Assembly (NCBI GenBank): GCA_037693485.1
Contig: CM075348.1
Coordinates: 7,130,001 to 7,194,000 of the forward strand
Direction of reading: 5' to 3'
DNA length: 64,000 bases
From: Kitagawia praeruptora
Lineage: Eukaryota; Streptophyta; Magnoliopsida; Apiales; Apiaceae
Part shown: in pieces, positions 11,310-21,528 of the stretch
Layout: each line of letters opens with the position of its first letter
How positions within the stretch are numbered: the first letter of the stretch is position 1
The notes under the pieces: model-generated
What the model was told of the DNA's origin: nothing
What the model saw: only the letters and a program-made list of their open reading frames with translations
The model's database searches: none
Position numbers and translations under genes: made by a program

Positions 11310-11699
11310 TAAGCCAGTATTTGGTGTAGGGGTGTAGGCGCCAAAATATTACGTCTCTTAGCTCTTTCACAAGTGTTTCTAAGAGTTCTATGTCAAGTCA
11401 AAATGGATATGTAGAAACTTGAATGTCTATTTTGTACCGAGTTCAAACTAAAATGTGGTATGTTATTGGAATTTAATTTTCCAAGTATGTAATGGATGTG
11501 GGTATTCAAACTTAGCTAGAGATGTTTTAACATTGCAATTCCTATACAAATGGACGTGAACTTGCTACTGTCTATGATTTTATATGTTAAGTGGTCTCTA
11601 GAACAATTTTCTCTCCATTCATAGTATGTGAGAGGGTTTGGTTTTCTCTCCACTCATTTTCATTTTGAATCTGAGTTGTGTGAGTCTTATTCAGTGGCC

Positions 11700-13031
11700 A
11701 TGTCACATCCTAATGATTTAAATGAGCAACTGTCTAATCTGGATATCGAAGATGAAGAGAATGAAGCGTTTGTGTTCGAGGGAGAAGAGGAGGAGGAGAT
11801 TAACAAGTTCGAGCTATGTGTGGTAGGAAGGTTTCTAACAGAAAGAAACATCAATGTTTCAGCCATGAAAACGAAGCTAGCTGATGTGTGGCGTCCTGCT
11901 ATGGGAATCAACATTAAGGAGATCACTCAAGGCATTTTCTTATTCCAATTCTATCACAGAGAAGACATGAATTGGGTTCTGCGAGGAGGTCCATGGTCAT
12001 TCGATAACGCGATGCTGGTGTTAGCTGAAGTCCTTGGGGGACAAGAACCTCTGAGTGTGCCTCTATGGCATGTCAATATATGGATGCAGATCTTTGGCCT
12101 ACCATCTGGGTATATGACTGAGGGAGCAGGGAAGCAGCTAGGGAATTTTTTCGGAGATTTCCTTGAGTATGATCATAAGAACAACACAAGCATATGGCGC
12201 GAATACATGAGGATCAAAGTGAGGTTGGACGTAAGGAAGCCATTGAAGCGTAAAAAGAAGATAACAAAAAAGGATGGATCAGAGGTGTTGGTATCATGTA
12301 AGTATGAGCGGTTGGGAGATTTTTGCTTTACTTGTGGCATCATGTCACATACGGAAAGATACTGTGCAAAATTCTTGAACGGAGAAAAAGACGGAGCAGA
12401 CAAGGAGTGGGGGAACTGGTTAAAAGCTCAACCTCGGAAAAATACGGGGGCGGCGAAGAGCAAATGGCTACGGGAGGACGGAGATACGTGTTGGGAAGAG
12501 CGACAGGGAAGGGTCAACGTTAACACGAATCCAGAGGGAAACCAACATGACAATCCGGGAAATCAGGGGAGCAACTCAAGGCCAGGGTGGCAACAAAGTG
12601 GAACCGAATATTTCCCCATAAAAGTGGGGAATATATGTCCTAATATTGAGGGCGGCAATTCAGGAGATTTTGTCAGGGGGTCAGGCTCGAGACAGGAATA
12701 CAGGAACAAAGAGGCGGGGAATTCAAAAAATGAAACTTTAAGGTTAACGCAAGGGAGGGAGTTAATTTTAAGTGGGCCTAGATTTATAGACCAAAAGTCT
12801 AATGGGCTACAGATAGAAGAGAATGATGGGCCGGACCTGGAAGAAAGAAAAAGAAAACGTATTGGGCCACCATCAAAAACCACAATGGACACAGACGACA
12901 GATTGCCAGAGGGGGATCGAAGTACTACTATGGACCAGTTTAAGGAAGCTGTATCTTCTATTATTGATAATACAGTACCTAACGATGACATTATGGCTAA
13001 GCTTGCGGTGCAAGCTAGCCAGCCATTATGA
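11700..13031 (+). CDS. LINE ORF1 protein (DUF4283 and CCHC zinc knuckle)
   Basis: Nucleic-acid-binding partner of the LINE RNA. I chose the ATG at 11700 (443 aa) because the protein becomes typical of the family there: an acidic N-terminus with Glu runs. The frame is also open from an ATG at 11628. Residues about 40-150 resemble DUF4283, with GRFLTERNINV and the tryptophan-rich VLRGGPWSFD. A knuckle CFTCGIMSHTERYC (C-x2-C-x4-H-x4-C) lies near 12330-12370, close to residue 215. The C-terminal half is hydrophilic and low in complexity. The stop overlaps the ORF2 start in ATGA (13028-13031), so ORF2 may be translated by reinitiation. Confidence 0.9.
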   Translation: MSHPNDLNEQLSNLDIEDEENEAFVFEGEEEEEINKFELCVVGRFLTERNINVSAMKTKLADVWRPAMGINIKEITQGIFLFQFYHREDMNWVLRGGPWSFDNAMLVLAEVLGGQEPLSVPLWHVNIWMQIFGLPSGYMTEGAGKQLGNFFGDFLEYDHKNNTSIWREYMRIKVRLDVRKPLKRKKKITKKDGSEVLVSCKYERLGDFCFTCGIMSHTERYCAKFLNGEKDGADKEWGNWLKAQPRKNTGAAKSKWLREDGDTCWEERQGRVNVNTNPEGNQHDNPGNQGSNSRPGWQQSGTEYFPIKVGNICPNIEGGNSGDFVRGSGSRQEYRNKEAGNSKNETLRLTQGRELILSGPRFIDQKSNGLQIEENDGPDLEERKRKRIGPPSKTTMDTDDRLPEGDRSTTMDQFKEAVSSIIDNTVPNDDIMAKLAVQASQPL

Positions 13032-16000
13032 ATTGTCTAGGCTGGAACTGCAGAGGTTTGGGGAGCCTCCGTGCAGTTCGTGCTCTCGGAGACGTCATAC
13101 GTTCTCATAACCCTGATTTTGTATTTTTATCGGAGACTTTAGTTGAGTCAGAGAGTATTAAGGAGTTATCAGATAAATTTGGGTTTTTTGGTTACTTTGC
13201 TGTAGATAGAGTAGGGAGAGGTGGTGGCTTGGCTATCATGTGGAAAAGGTCTGTAGGGTGCATGGTGGTTGATCACTCGAACAATCATATTGATGTTCAT
13301 ATAATGAACGGGTTGGTTGTTGACTGGAGGTTGACTTGCTTCTATGGTCTTCCAGAAAGAAACAGAAGAAGGGAGTCTTGGAACCTCATCCGAAACTTGG
13401 TAAAGCATGACAACATTCCTTGGTGCATTTTTGGGGACTTCAACGATATGCTGTATGTGTCAGACAAATCTGGGTCTCATTTGCACCCTCAATCTTTATT
13501 AGAAGGGTTTAAATCAGCTATTGAAGATAGTGGGCTTTCGGAGTTAGATTTAATGGGAGGTGACTTCACTTGGGAAAAAAGTAGGGGTACTGAAAGTTGG
13601 GTGAGGGAAAGGCTGGACAGAGCTTTTGCGGATGACCTTTGGTGGAGAAAATTTCCCATTTGTAAGTTATCTGTGTCTCATTCTATTAAATCTGATCATG
13701 ACCCTATTTTTCTTGAGCCAACTAGCGTAGAGTTATCTAGGAAGCAATTTAGATTTAGATTTGAAAACACGTGGCTCCACGAGCCAACCTTCAGAGAGGA
13801 GGTTTCTAATCAGTGGAAGGATATTCCTAGGATGCATTTACTTCCGAAGCTTCTATCTATTTCATCTTTCATGGCTAAATGGGGCAGGAATTTTTTCCAT
13901 AAATTCCGAGACAAAATCAAAAAGCAGAAATCTTTGCTTGATGAGTTGGTTAATAGAAGAGACGAAGAAGGTGTTAAACGCTATTTTGAGGAAAGGAGAA
14001 AACTGGAGGAATTATTACTTCATGAAGAACAGTACTGGAAGCAAAGAGCTAAGGCTTTCTGGATGACTGAAGGAGACACTAATTCGAGGTTCTTCCATGC
14101 AACCGCTTCGAAGAGGAAGAAGCTCAATCATATATCCTACCTCATCAACAACGATAATGAGACCATAAACAACCAGGAGGACATGTGCAGAGAGGTAATG
14201 GAGTACTTCAAGAAGGTGTTTACAGGAGATAATATCAGTACCACAACTAATGATATGGAAGTGGATCGAATTATTTCTGATGAGCAAAATGCAAAACTCA
14301 CAGCCGATATCAACTTTGCAGAATTCACTTTAGCCGTAAAGCAGATGCACCCAGACAAAAGTGCTGGCCCCGATGGTCTCAATCCAGCCTTCTTCCAGAA
14401 TTTTTGGGAATTACTAGGTGAGGAGGTTTTTAATTGCTGTAAAACGTGGCTGGCTGATTGTTCTTTCCCTGCAAGCTTGAATGACACGACCCTGATTCTT
14501 ATCCCAAAGAAAGAAAATGCGGACCGTATGACAGACCTTCGGCCCATAGCCTTGTGTAACGTCCTATACAAAATTGTAGCGAAAGTCCTAGCAAATAGAC
14601 TAAAGGTCATCCTTCCTGTTGTTATCTCTGAAAACCAGTCAGCGTTCGTGCCTGGAAGAAATATATCAGACAATGTGTTAGTGGCATTTGAAGTTCTGCA
14701 TTTTATGAAAAAGAAGAACAGAGGTCAAGAGGGTGAGGTGGCCTTGAAATTGGATATTTCGAAAGCGTATGATCGAGTCGACTGGATGTACCTAAAAAAG
14801 AGAATGCAAATGATGGGATTTAATAGGGTGTGGGTTAACTGGATCATGCTCTGTGTGACTACCGTGAGTTATTCTATAGCTTTCAATGGTGACACAGCGG
14901 GTTCTATTGTTCCTAGTCGCGGCTTGAGACAAGGAGATCCACTGTCTCCTTATCTTTTTTTATTTTGTGTGGATGGGCTCTCTAAGTTACTCTCAAAAGC
15001 AGCGATCGAAGGGTCCATTAGTGGTTGTAGAATTTGCTCGAATGCCCCCGAAGTTACTCACCTGCTGTTCGCAGATGATAGCTTTCTCTTCTTTAAAGCC
15101 ACGGGAGATGAAACAAGAACTGTTAAGACTCTGCTGGATGAGTATGGGAGTAAGTCAGGCCAGGTGGTAAACTATCAAAAATCGGGCATCTTTTTTAGTG
15201 CCAATGTAAGGAGGGACAAGCAGCAGGAGATTAAAAACATTCTGGGAGTGCATAAAGACCTGGGAGATAGCAAGTACCTGGGTCTGCCCTCTCTTGTTGG
15301 AAGGTCAAAAAAAGCGGTATTTAGCTTTGTTAAAGAAAGAATTTGGAGGAAGGTGCAAGACTGGAGTCACAAGACGCTGTCTAAAGCCGGCAAAATAATC
15401 ATGGTGAAGAACGTTGCTCAAACGATCCCCTCGTATAGCATGTCATGCTTCCTCCTTCCGAAATCGCTCTGCTCTGAAATGGAAAGATTAATGAATGGCT
15501 ATTGGTGGAAGTCGAGTGGTAACAATAGTAGAGGGTTAAGATGGATGGCCTGGAACAAATTGGCGATTACAAAAAGCAAAGGGGGGTTAGGATTTCGGGA
15601 CTTGCACGGCTTCAACCTGGCCCTGCTAGGCAAACATATATGGAACTTTAGCAAAAACCCAAACTTACTGGTGACTCGCATCTTCAAAGCTCGCTATTTT
15701 CCGGATAAGCACATATTGCAAGCGGGTAAAGGGAATGATGCAAGTTTTATTTGGTCAGGAATCTGGGAGGCAAAAGAGAAACTTAAGGGAGGGTTTCGAT
15801 GGGTGCTGGGAGATGGCCAAGAAATTAGAGCTTTTAAAGATCCTTGGTTGAAGGGTAAGATGGATTTTCACGTTGAAGATAGTCATTTGAATGCTACCAG
15901 AGATGAAAAGGTTTGCTCTTACTTCCATCCTAATAGTTTAAACTGGGATGTGCATAAGGTAGAACAAAACTTCCATGTTGATGACAGCAGACTCATTCTT

Positions 16001-17107
16001 CAATTGAGAATTCCTCAAAACGAGGTTAAGGATCGAATAGCTTGGACCGGCTCGAGTAAAGGTGTTTACACTGTAAAGTCAGGATATAGGTACTGGACGG
16101 ATCAAAACATAAGCACCGAGCTCAATGTCGAATCAGAAGGCTGGATCAAATTGTGGAAAATGGAACTCCCCCATAAAGTTAGAACGTTCCTCTGGAGATT
16201 CTGCAGAAACAACATCCCTGTAAGGAAACGGCTAAGAAGCAAAGGTGTGGAGATCACAATTATGTGCCCTATGTGTGGTATCGATGTAGAACATTTAAGA
16301 CACCTGTTTTGTGAATGCTCTTATGCTACGGAGTGTTGGCAGCAATCAGGTCTTATGCTGAATTTTCAGGAAGTTGAATCAGCCTCAAGCTGGTTGTTGG
16401 AGATGATCAGTAAAGAAGATGCAGATACAATCCAGAAAATGGCAATCGTTCTGTCTGGTATCTGGTTTGCGAGAAACAAAAAAGTTTGGGAGGACTTGAG
16501 GGTGCCTTCAACAGTCGCCATGGACCTAAGCAACAAGCAGGTGCAAAACTGGAAAGCTGCAAATAGAAGTAAATATCAGGGCACGAACGGACAGTGTGAG
16601 CATGTACGTAACGAAGATGTGCTTTGGCAACCCCCGGACGAAGGCTTTTTCAAATTAAATGTTGATGCTTCAGTGGTGAGGGGAGAAGCTATGTTCTCTC
16701 TGGGACTGCTCCTTCGTAATGATGCAGGTAAGTTTATTATGGGGAAGAATATGAAGATCGCAGGTGAAGTCTCAGTCATGGAAGCAGAAGCAAGGGGGGT
16801 GTATGAGGGAATCAAATGGATAGAACAAAACGAGGTTCGCAATGTGGTTATTGAAAGTGACTCGCAGGTGGTAGTCCATGCAGTGAAGTCTAAGGATCCG
16901 TATCAGTTAGAAATAGGGCATATCCTGGATGTTTGTAGTGAGAAATTGACAAGTAGAGGTGATTTATCTCTATGTCATGTTAAAAAACAAGGAAACAGGG
17001 CGGCGCACTATATGGCTCGTATTCCATGTTTGTTAAACAGTTTTAACTGTTTCTCATCTCCTCCAGACTTGTTGGTGGAAATGGTCCCTTCTGAATTTGC
17101 ATTTTAA
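13028..17107 (+). CDS. LINE ORF2 protein: endonuclease, reverse transcriptase, zf-RVT, RNase H (1359 aa)
   Basis: Enzyme for target-primed reverse transcription. Residues 1 to about 230 form an apurinic-type endonuclease (EEP): NCRGLGS at the start, SETLVES, GDFND and the catalytic SDHDP near residue 222. RT follows, with DKSAGPDGLNP near residue 442, GLRQGDPLSPYLF near 632 and LLFADDSFLFF with the Asp pair near 681. A zf-RVT region (CPMCGIDVEHLRHLFC) is near residue 1080. The C-terminus is a plant-type RNase H, with VDAS, EAEA and ESDSQ holding acidic residues; the last position reads AAHYMA, where some relatives have Asp. The length is normal for this family and no lesion is seen. Confidence 0.95.
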   Translation: MNCLGWNCRGLGSLRAVRALGDVIRSHNPDFVFLSETLVESESIKELSDKFGFFGYFAVDRVGRGGGLAIMWKRSVGCMVVDHSNNHIDVHIMNGLVVDWRLTCFYGLPERNRRRESWNLIRNLVKHDNIPWCIFGDFNDMLYVSDKSGSHLHPQSLLEGFKSAIEDSGLSELDLMGGDFTWEKSRGTESWVRERLDRAFADDLWWRKFPICKLSVSHSIKSDHDPIFLEPTSVELSRKQFRFRFENTWLHEPTFREEVSNQWKDIPRMHLLPKLLSISSFMAKWGRNFFHKFRDKIKKQKSLLDELVNRRDEEGVKRYFEERRKLEELLLHEEQYWKQRAKAFWMTEGDTNSRFFHATASKRKKLNHISYLINNDNETINNQEDMCREVMEYFKKVFTGDNISTTTNDMEVDRIISDEQNAKLTADINFAEFTLAVKQMHPDKSAGPDGLNPAFFQNFWELLGEEVFNCCKTWLADCSFPASLNDTTLILIPKKENADRMTDLRPIALCNVLYKIVAKVLANRLKVILPVVISENQSAFVPGRNISDNVLVAFEVLHFMKKKNRGQEGEVALKLDISKAYDRVDWMYLKKRMQMMGFNRVWVNWIMLCVTTVSYSIAFNGDTAGSIVPSRGLRQGDPLSPYLFLFCVDGLSKLLSKAAIEGSISGCRICSNAPEVTHLLFADDSFLFFKATGDETRTVKTLLDEYGSKSGQVVNYQKSGIFFSANVRRDKQQEIKNILGVHKDLGDSKYLGLPSLVGRSKKAVFSFVKERIWRKVQDWSHKTLSKAGKIIMVKNVAQTIPSYSMSCFLLPKSLCSEMERLMNGYWWKSSGNNSRGLRWMAWNKLAITKSKGGLGFRDLHGFNLALLGKHIWNFSKNPNLLVTRIFKARYFPDKHILQAGKGNDASFIWSGIWEAKEKLKGGFRWVLGDGQEIRAFKDPWLKGKMDFHVEDSHLNATRDEKVCSYFHPNSLNWDVHKVEQNFHVDDSRLILQLRIPQNEVKDRIAWTGSSKGVYTVKSGYRYWTDQNISTELNVESEGWIKLWKMELPHKVRTFLWRFCRNNIPVRKRLRSKGVEITIMCPMCGIDVEHLRHLFCECSYATECWQQSGLMLNFQEVESASSWLLEMISKEDADTIQKMAIVLSGIWFARNKKVWEDLRVPSTVAMDLSNKQVQNWKAANRSKYQGTNGQCEHVRNEDVLWQPPDEGFFKLNVDASVVRGEAMFSLGLLLRNDAGKFIMGKNMKIAGEVSVMEAEARGVYEGIKWIEQNEVRNVVIESDSQVVVHAVKSKDPYQLEIGHILDVCSEKLTSRGDLSLCHVKKQGNRAAHYMARIPCLLNSFNCFSSPPDLLVEMVPSEFAF

Positions 17108-17155
17108 TGAATTTTCCTTTATCAAAAAAAAAAAAAAAAAAGTGGTCTCTAGAAC

Positions 17156-19492
17156 TCGAATTCTATTATCTTCTTAATCACAGAAATAGATGGAGTTATG
17201 CTTCTTACATTTAATCTGAATGGCATGTTGAATCTAAGATTTACTTGAAAAAAAATAAAAAGAAGAAAAAACTGGTCTGGCTCAATGAAATATCTTGAAG
17301 CGACAAGGGTGAAAATATATTGAACCTTTCGATCTGTTACTGTACAATCTAATATGGTCTTGAGCCTTCAACGCTGAGGGTTAAGCTTAGGATTTCAAAC
17401 TGCTATATATTTGCACATTTGTCTCCTGGACAAGGCATGCCAACCCAATTGTGATTATCGCAAAGCATTAATGTCCATAGAAATATGACTCCAGGTTTTG
17501 GTCTTCTTCCGACATTTAGCAACTATAATTACACTTCTCTAAGGGAGTGCTCGTCCCAGTCATACATACATGTAGCACTACCTTTGTCAAGACCAGAAAA
17601 ATGGACATGGAACCGACTGTTTGGTTCATGCAGTTTGTATAGGAATATTGTTATGTGCCCATGGTGAGTAGTCTAAGGCAAAGAGGATTATAAGTAAAAG
17701 AAAGCCCCTACTTTCCACTCCATTTGCTCTTTGGTTATTGCTTTACAAAGTTTCTCTTTGTTAGTTTCCCATGCTTTTGCTCCACATGGTATTGTATACC
17801 AAGTATATATGCAGTGTCGTTGGACTTGAAATCCTGCACAGGTTTTCAAAAACATTAATCTTCGCCTCTATAAATTGAGAATTTGAGATGAAACTAGTGC
17901 CCGTTTAGCATTACTTTTCCGTTCTCCAAATGCAACTGTCTGGTTTATTTGACCTAAAAAGAATTATATATTTACGTGATATACAGTTTTGACACCACGA
18001 CCGCCTTACTTACAATTCAAGAAAATTGCAAGTACAGCAATCATAAAATTTGCAATTATTTTTTAAATAAAATAACAACAATATTGTCTTGCCTCTAGAT
18101 TTGAACTTTTTTTTTTTTGAGTAAATAGACTTGAACTTTTATAATTTATTTATCGAATATTCATCAATTTCTGTTGTAACGATGGACTATAAAAATTTAG
18201 ATACCAACACCAAACGATTCTTTAAAATACTAAAGATACATTAAACAAATCATACTTTGAGAGTAAAATCCTACTTGTTAAAATCATACTTTGAGAGTAA
18301 AATCCTAGTACTTGTTAAACCTTGAACTTGTTAAAATCCTACTTGCTACTAGCTAGCATTATTTTTTGTGGATGCTAAAATGTGACCAAGAAAGAAATTG
18401 CACACATTTGGCCATTTGGTCACTATTAATTATCATACATCATCGAGTATAATACAAATTATAGACACAATTATCTTGTCCTTTATTCACGGCGCGGTTT
18501 CATTTCAATCAGACAATCTTTTTACATTGTTTTTTCCTTCCCCACTCCATCACCATCTTCACAATTATCATCCAATTTCTTTGTTATAGAATTTTCAAAT
18601 ACAGAAGCAAATGGCTAAGTTGTGCATGCCCTCTTCATTCCACCTTTAAGCCTCAAGGTCAGTCTCATTTACAACTACGTCACTCACTTTACTTGTTTCA
18701 TTCTCACCCACCCTCTTTACTTGTCATACTTCATCTTCTTCTCACCATGCCTTCTCAAATTTCTGTCATTCATCTCTCCTCTCTTCATCACCACCCTCTT
18801 TTCTACTCCTACTCCTTGGTCTTGCTCCTACATTATTTGAACCCCGACAACATTTCCTCCTCTCCAACAATTCTGTCCTAACTTGGAGGATTAATGTCAA
18901 GGCATATATATAAACTGTATTTGTATTTGACACTCCAACATCCTGATATGGTTGAGCATCCAAGCGTACAAGAATATTTACTACAATCTTTTGATAATGA
19001 AGAAGCAGTTGTCAATATTAATTCTGCAATTGTAGAATTACACCAGCTAGTGAGGTTCATCAAATTAACTAGGAGTAGCTTATTAGAACTAAACACAATA
19101 CACACGCACGCACACTAGTATATTGTAGTATGTGACTGGAAGGATAAACTGGCTTATTATTCAAAATGCAAGGTACAGAGAATATAAAGGGAAAATAACA
19201 AGTGATAGCTACAAATAATTAGCAATCACCCAAAACAGACTCCCGAACAATCTCCTAACACAATCAAATCCTAACACAATCAAACTACTATTATTTAGCT
19301 CCTGAAACTACGCTAATGCAAACGACTGATTCCACAATGACAGCTACTTTATTTTTAATATGTTTAGATTATAATAAACCCGACATAGCTAGCGATTCAC
19401 GATTTATGGAGGAAAAAATATTGCAGGACTTGTTTCAAGTATTGAAAGACTTTGATGATAATGTGGTTGAGAAAAATGTTGATCCAATAAGC
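17156..19492. other. Unassigned DNA between the LINE and Copia 1
   Basis: No convincing gene. Several short frames exist (for example 18894-19118 plus) but none matches a family I recognise, and exon-like boundaries are not consistent. A short direct duplication of TTAAAATCATACTTTGAGAG lies near 18240-18300. Confidence 0.4.
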
Positions 19493-19497
19493 ACAAA
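19316..19497 (+). other. Short open frame split by Copia 1, function unknown
   Basis: The frame from ATG 19316 is open to the Copia 1 target site. If the element and one TSD copy are removed, it continues from 24692 to a TAA at 24843-24845, about 112 codons in all. The sequence is rich in Lys, Asp and Glu on the left and Lys and Cys on the right. I do not recognise it, and it may be chance. Confidence 0.2.
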
Positions 19498-19827
19498 TGA
19501 TACTTTATGGATTTGCTAGCTAAATGAAGCATACAACACAATGAATTGAGAATAGAACACACAGAGAACTACTTGATTAAAACAGTCTTACTTGATAAGA
19601 TTAAAAGCTCAGCATACATTCTTGTCATGGTGCACTTATATGCTAAAGGATAGTACTACCACTACTAACTGAAAGGGCTAAACAACAACTGACTAGAGTA
19701 GTACCCATAGCTGTCTTATTTAGCACTACATGACATGATAATGTAACACATTAAAATGTTCACTGAAATAAAGAAGGTGCACAAAAGATAGATTGACTGA
19801 GGCCATGACTTGCTTCCTTGCTCATTA
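19498..19827 (-). repeat. Copia 1 3' LTR
   Basis: 330 bp, starts TGATACTTTATGG and ends GCTCATTA on the plus strand. It appears identical to the partner at 24357-24686. Confidence 0.95.
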
Positions 19828-21528
19828 CTCCCCCTCAAGCTTGGAGGGAAGTGAAGCTGCAGCTCCTAGCTTGCCCAACAGATAGTAATGTTGCTTGGTA
19901 GAAAGAGCCTTAGTGAATATGTCAGCAACTTGGGAGTGAGTTGGAACATGCTTCGTAACTATGGTGCCTGAGTTGATCTTGTCCCTAACAAAATGACAGT
20001 CCACTTCCACATGTTTAGTACGTTCATGGAGAACAGGGTTGGCAGCCAATGCCAAGGCAGCTTGATTGTCACACAGCAGCAAGGCAGGTGGAAGATTTTG
20101 GAGTCCCATGTCTTTGAGCAAAGCTGATAACCAAGTAATTTCACACGCAGCAAACGCCATTGACCTATATTCGGCCTCAGCAGTGGATCGAGCGACCACA
20201 AACTGTTTCTTCGTTTTCCATGAGACAGGTGAATCTCCTAATAGCACACAATACCCAGTTGTAGACCGTCTTGTCATTGGACACGTTGCCCAGTCACTAT
20301 CACAGTAGCCTTTGAGTTCAGCAGCTGAAGACGATGCAAGCAGTATACCTTGACCAGGATTCAATTTGAGATATCGTAACAATTTTAACGCTGCTTCCAT
20401 ATGTGTAGTTGTTGGATGTTGCATGAATTGAGTAAGCACATGAACTGAGAAGGTGATATCTGGACGAGATATGGTGAGATAAATTAGTTTACCAAGTAAA
20501 CGTTGATAAGGATGTGGATCAGTAAGATGCTCGCCAGTATCATCATTGAGTCTCAAGTGAATATCCATAGGAAGCTTGAGAGGAGACACATTGGTAAGAC
20601 CAAACTCTTCAATAAGATCAAGAGTGTATTTTTGCTGAGAGATAAAGAAACCAGCATTGGACCTGCTTATTTCAAGGCCCAAAAAATATCGTACATCTCC
20701 CAAATCTTTCATTTTGAACGTATTAGACAACATGAGCTTTAGACAATCAATCTGCTTACGATCATTACCAGCTATAAGTAAGTCATCAACGTATACCAAC
20801 ACCAAAGTTATTGTTGTTGAAGTCGTGAGTGTGAATAAGCTGTAATCAGACAGGGATTGTCGAAATTGATGTTCTTTCAACGTGTTGGACAACTTACTGA
20901 ACCAATTTCTTGGTGCTTGACGAAGCCCATATAGGGATTTCTTCAATCGACACACCCATTTTGACTGAGGGTCTTGACACTCCCCCTGATTCAGTATTAT
21001 GCGACTCCCAATACCACTATACCCTGGTGGCATTTTCATGTACACTGTTTCATAGAGTTCACCGTGCAAGAAAGCGTTTGTCACGTCCATCTGCATTACA
21101 TCCCACTTTTGGAGAGCAGCCACTGCCAACAGTGCCCTGACGGTTGTCATTTTTGCAACCGGAGCAAATGTGTGCTCATAATCAACACCATAGGTCTGCC
21201 TGTTACCCAAGACAACCAGCCTTGCTTTGTAACGTTCTATGGTACCATCTGGCTTGTACTTGGTCTTATACACCCACCTGCTTCCTATAGCTTTCTTCGT
21301 TGGAGGCAAAGGAACGATTTCCCACGTATCATTGTTTTCAAGAGCCTCCAACTCGAGGTTCATTGCTTTCACCCAATGATCAGTAGTGACTGCTTGGCTG
21401 AATTTCACTGGGTCACTTCGTGTCGTGAGAGAAGACAGAAAACACTCAAAGTTTGCCTCAACGATTTGTGGAGTTATAGTGACTAGATTGGCTGAGGGTT
21501 GTGGGTTGTGGGAATGGTTTGGTGACAT
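19825..21528 (-). CDS. Copia 1 pol C-terminal part: RT and RNase H
   Basis: 567-aa open frame. RT begins with the conserved block AFLHGELYETVYM and holds the catalytic YVDDLLIAGND near residue 243. RNase H follows with YCDSDW near 410 and STAEAEYRSM near 450, then a CDNQAA block and the C-terminal DIFTKAL. The frame is shifted by one relative to the gag-integrase frame; the two overlap over 21458-21528, so one small indel separates them. Programmed frameshifting at this place is not usual for plant copia, so a mutation or sequencing error is more likely. Confidence 0.9.
   Translation of the reverse strand: MSPNHSHNPQPSANLVTITPQIVEANFECFLSSLTTRSDPVKFSQAVTTDHWVKAMNLELEALENNDTWEIVPLPPTKKAIGSRWVYKTKYKPDGTIERYKARLVVLGNRQTYGVDYEHTFAPVAKMTTVRALLAVAALQKWDVMQMDVTNAFLHGELYETVYMKMPPGYSGIGSRIILNQGECQDPQSKWVCRLKKSLYGLRQAPRNWFSKLSNTLKEHQFRQSLSDYSLFTLTTSTTITLVLVYVDDLLIAGNDRKQIDCLKLMLSNTFKMKDLGDVRYFLGLEISRSNAGFFISQQKYTLDLIEEFGLTNVSPLKLPMDIHLRLNDDTGEHLTDPHPYQRLLGKLIYLTISRPDITFSVHVLTQFMQHPTTTHMEAALKLLRYLKLNPGQGILLASSSAAELKGYCDSDWATCPMTRRSTTGYCVLLGDSPVSWKTKKQFVVARSTAEAEYRSMAFAACEITWLSALLKDMGLQNLPPALLLCDNQAALALAANPVLHERTKHVEVDCHFVRDKINSGTIVTKHVPTHSQVADIFTKALSTKQHYYLLGKLGAAASLPSKLEGE
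19828..19840 (-). promoter_or_regulatory. Copia 1 polypurine tract
   Basis: On the minus strand GCTTGAGGGGGAG ends directly at the 3' LTR; it primes plus-strand synthesis. Confidence 0.85.

Larger units (their letters stand above)
11605..17141 (+). mobile_element. Full-length L1-type LINE with two open ORFs
   Basis: The element is flanked by the perfect target-site duplication GTGGTCTCTAGAAC (11591-11604 and 17142-17155), extendable by AA on the left and into the tail on the right. It has a short 5' UTR of about 95 bp, ORF1, ORF2, a short 3' UTR and an A-run (about 17124-17141). Neither ORF contains a stop or frameshift, so the copy could be competent to move itself. The long, exact TSD points to a recent insertion, downstream of the small host-like gene. 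Confidence 0.92.

Noticed and set aside
18894..19118. Frame ending in a CACACGCACGCACAC tract as a host exon
   Set aside because: It runs into a microsatellite-like end and has no consistent splice borders or known homology.
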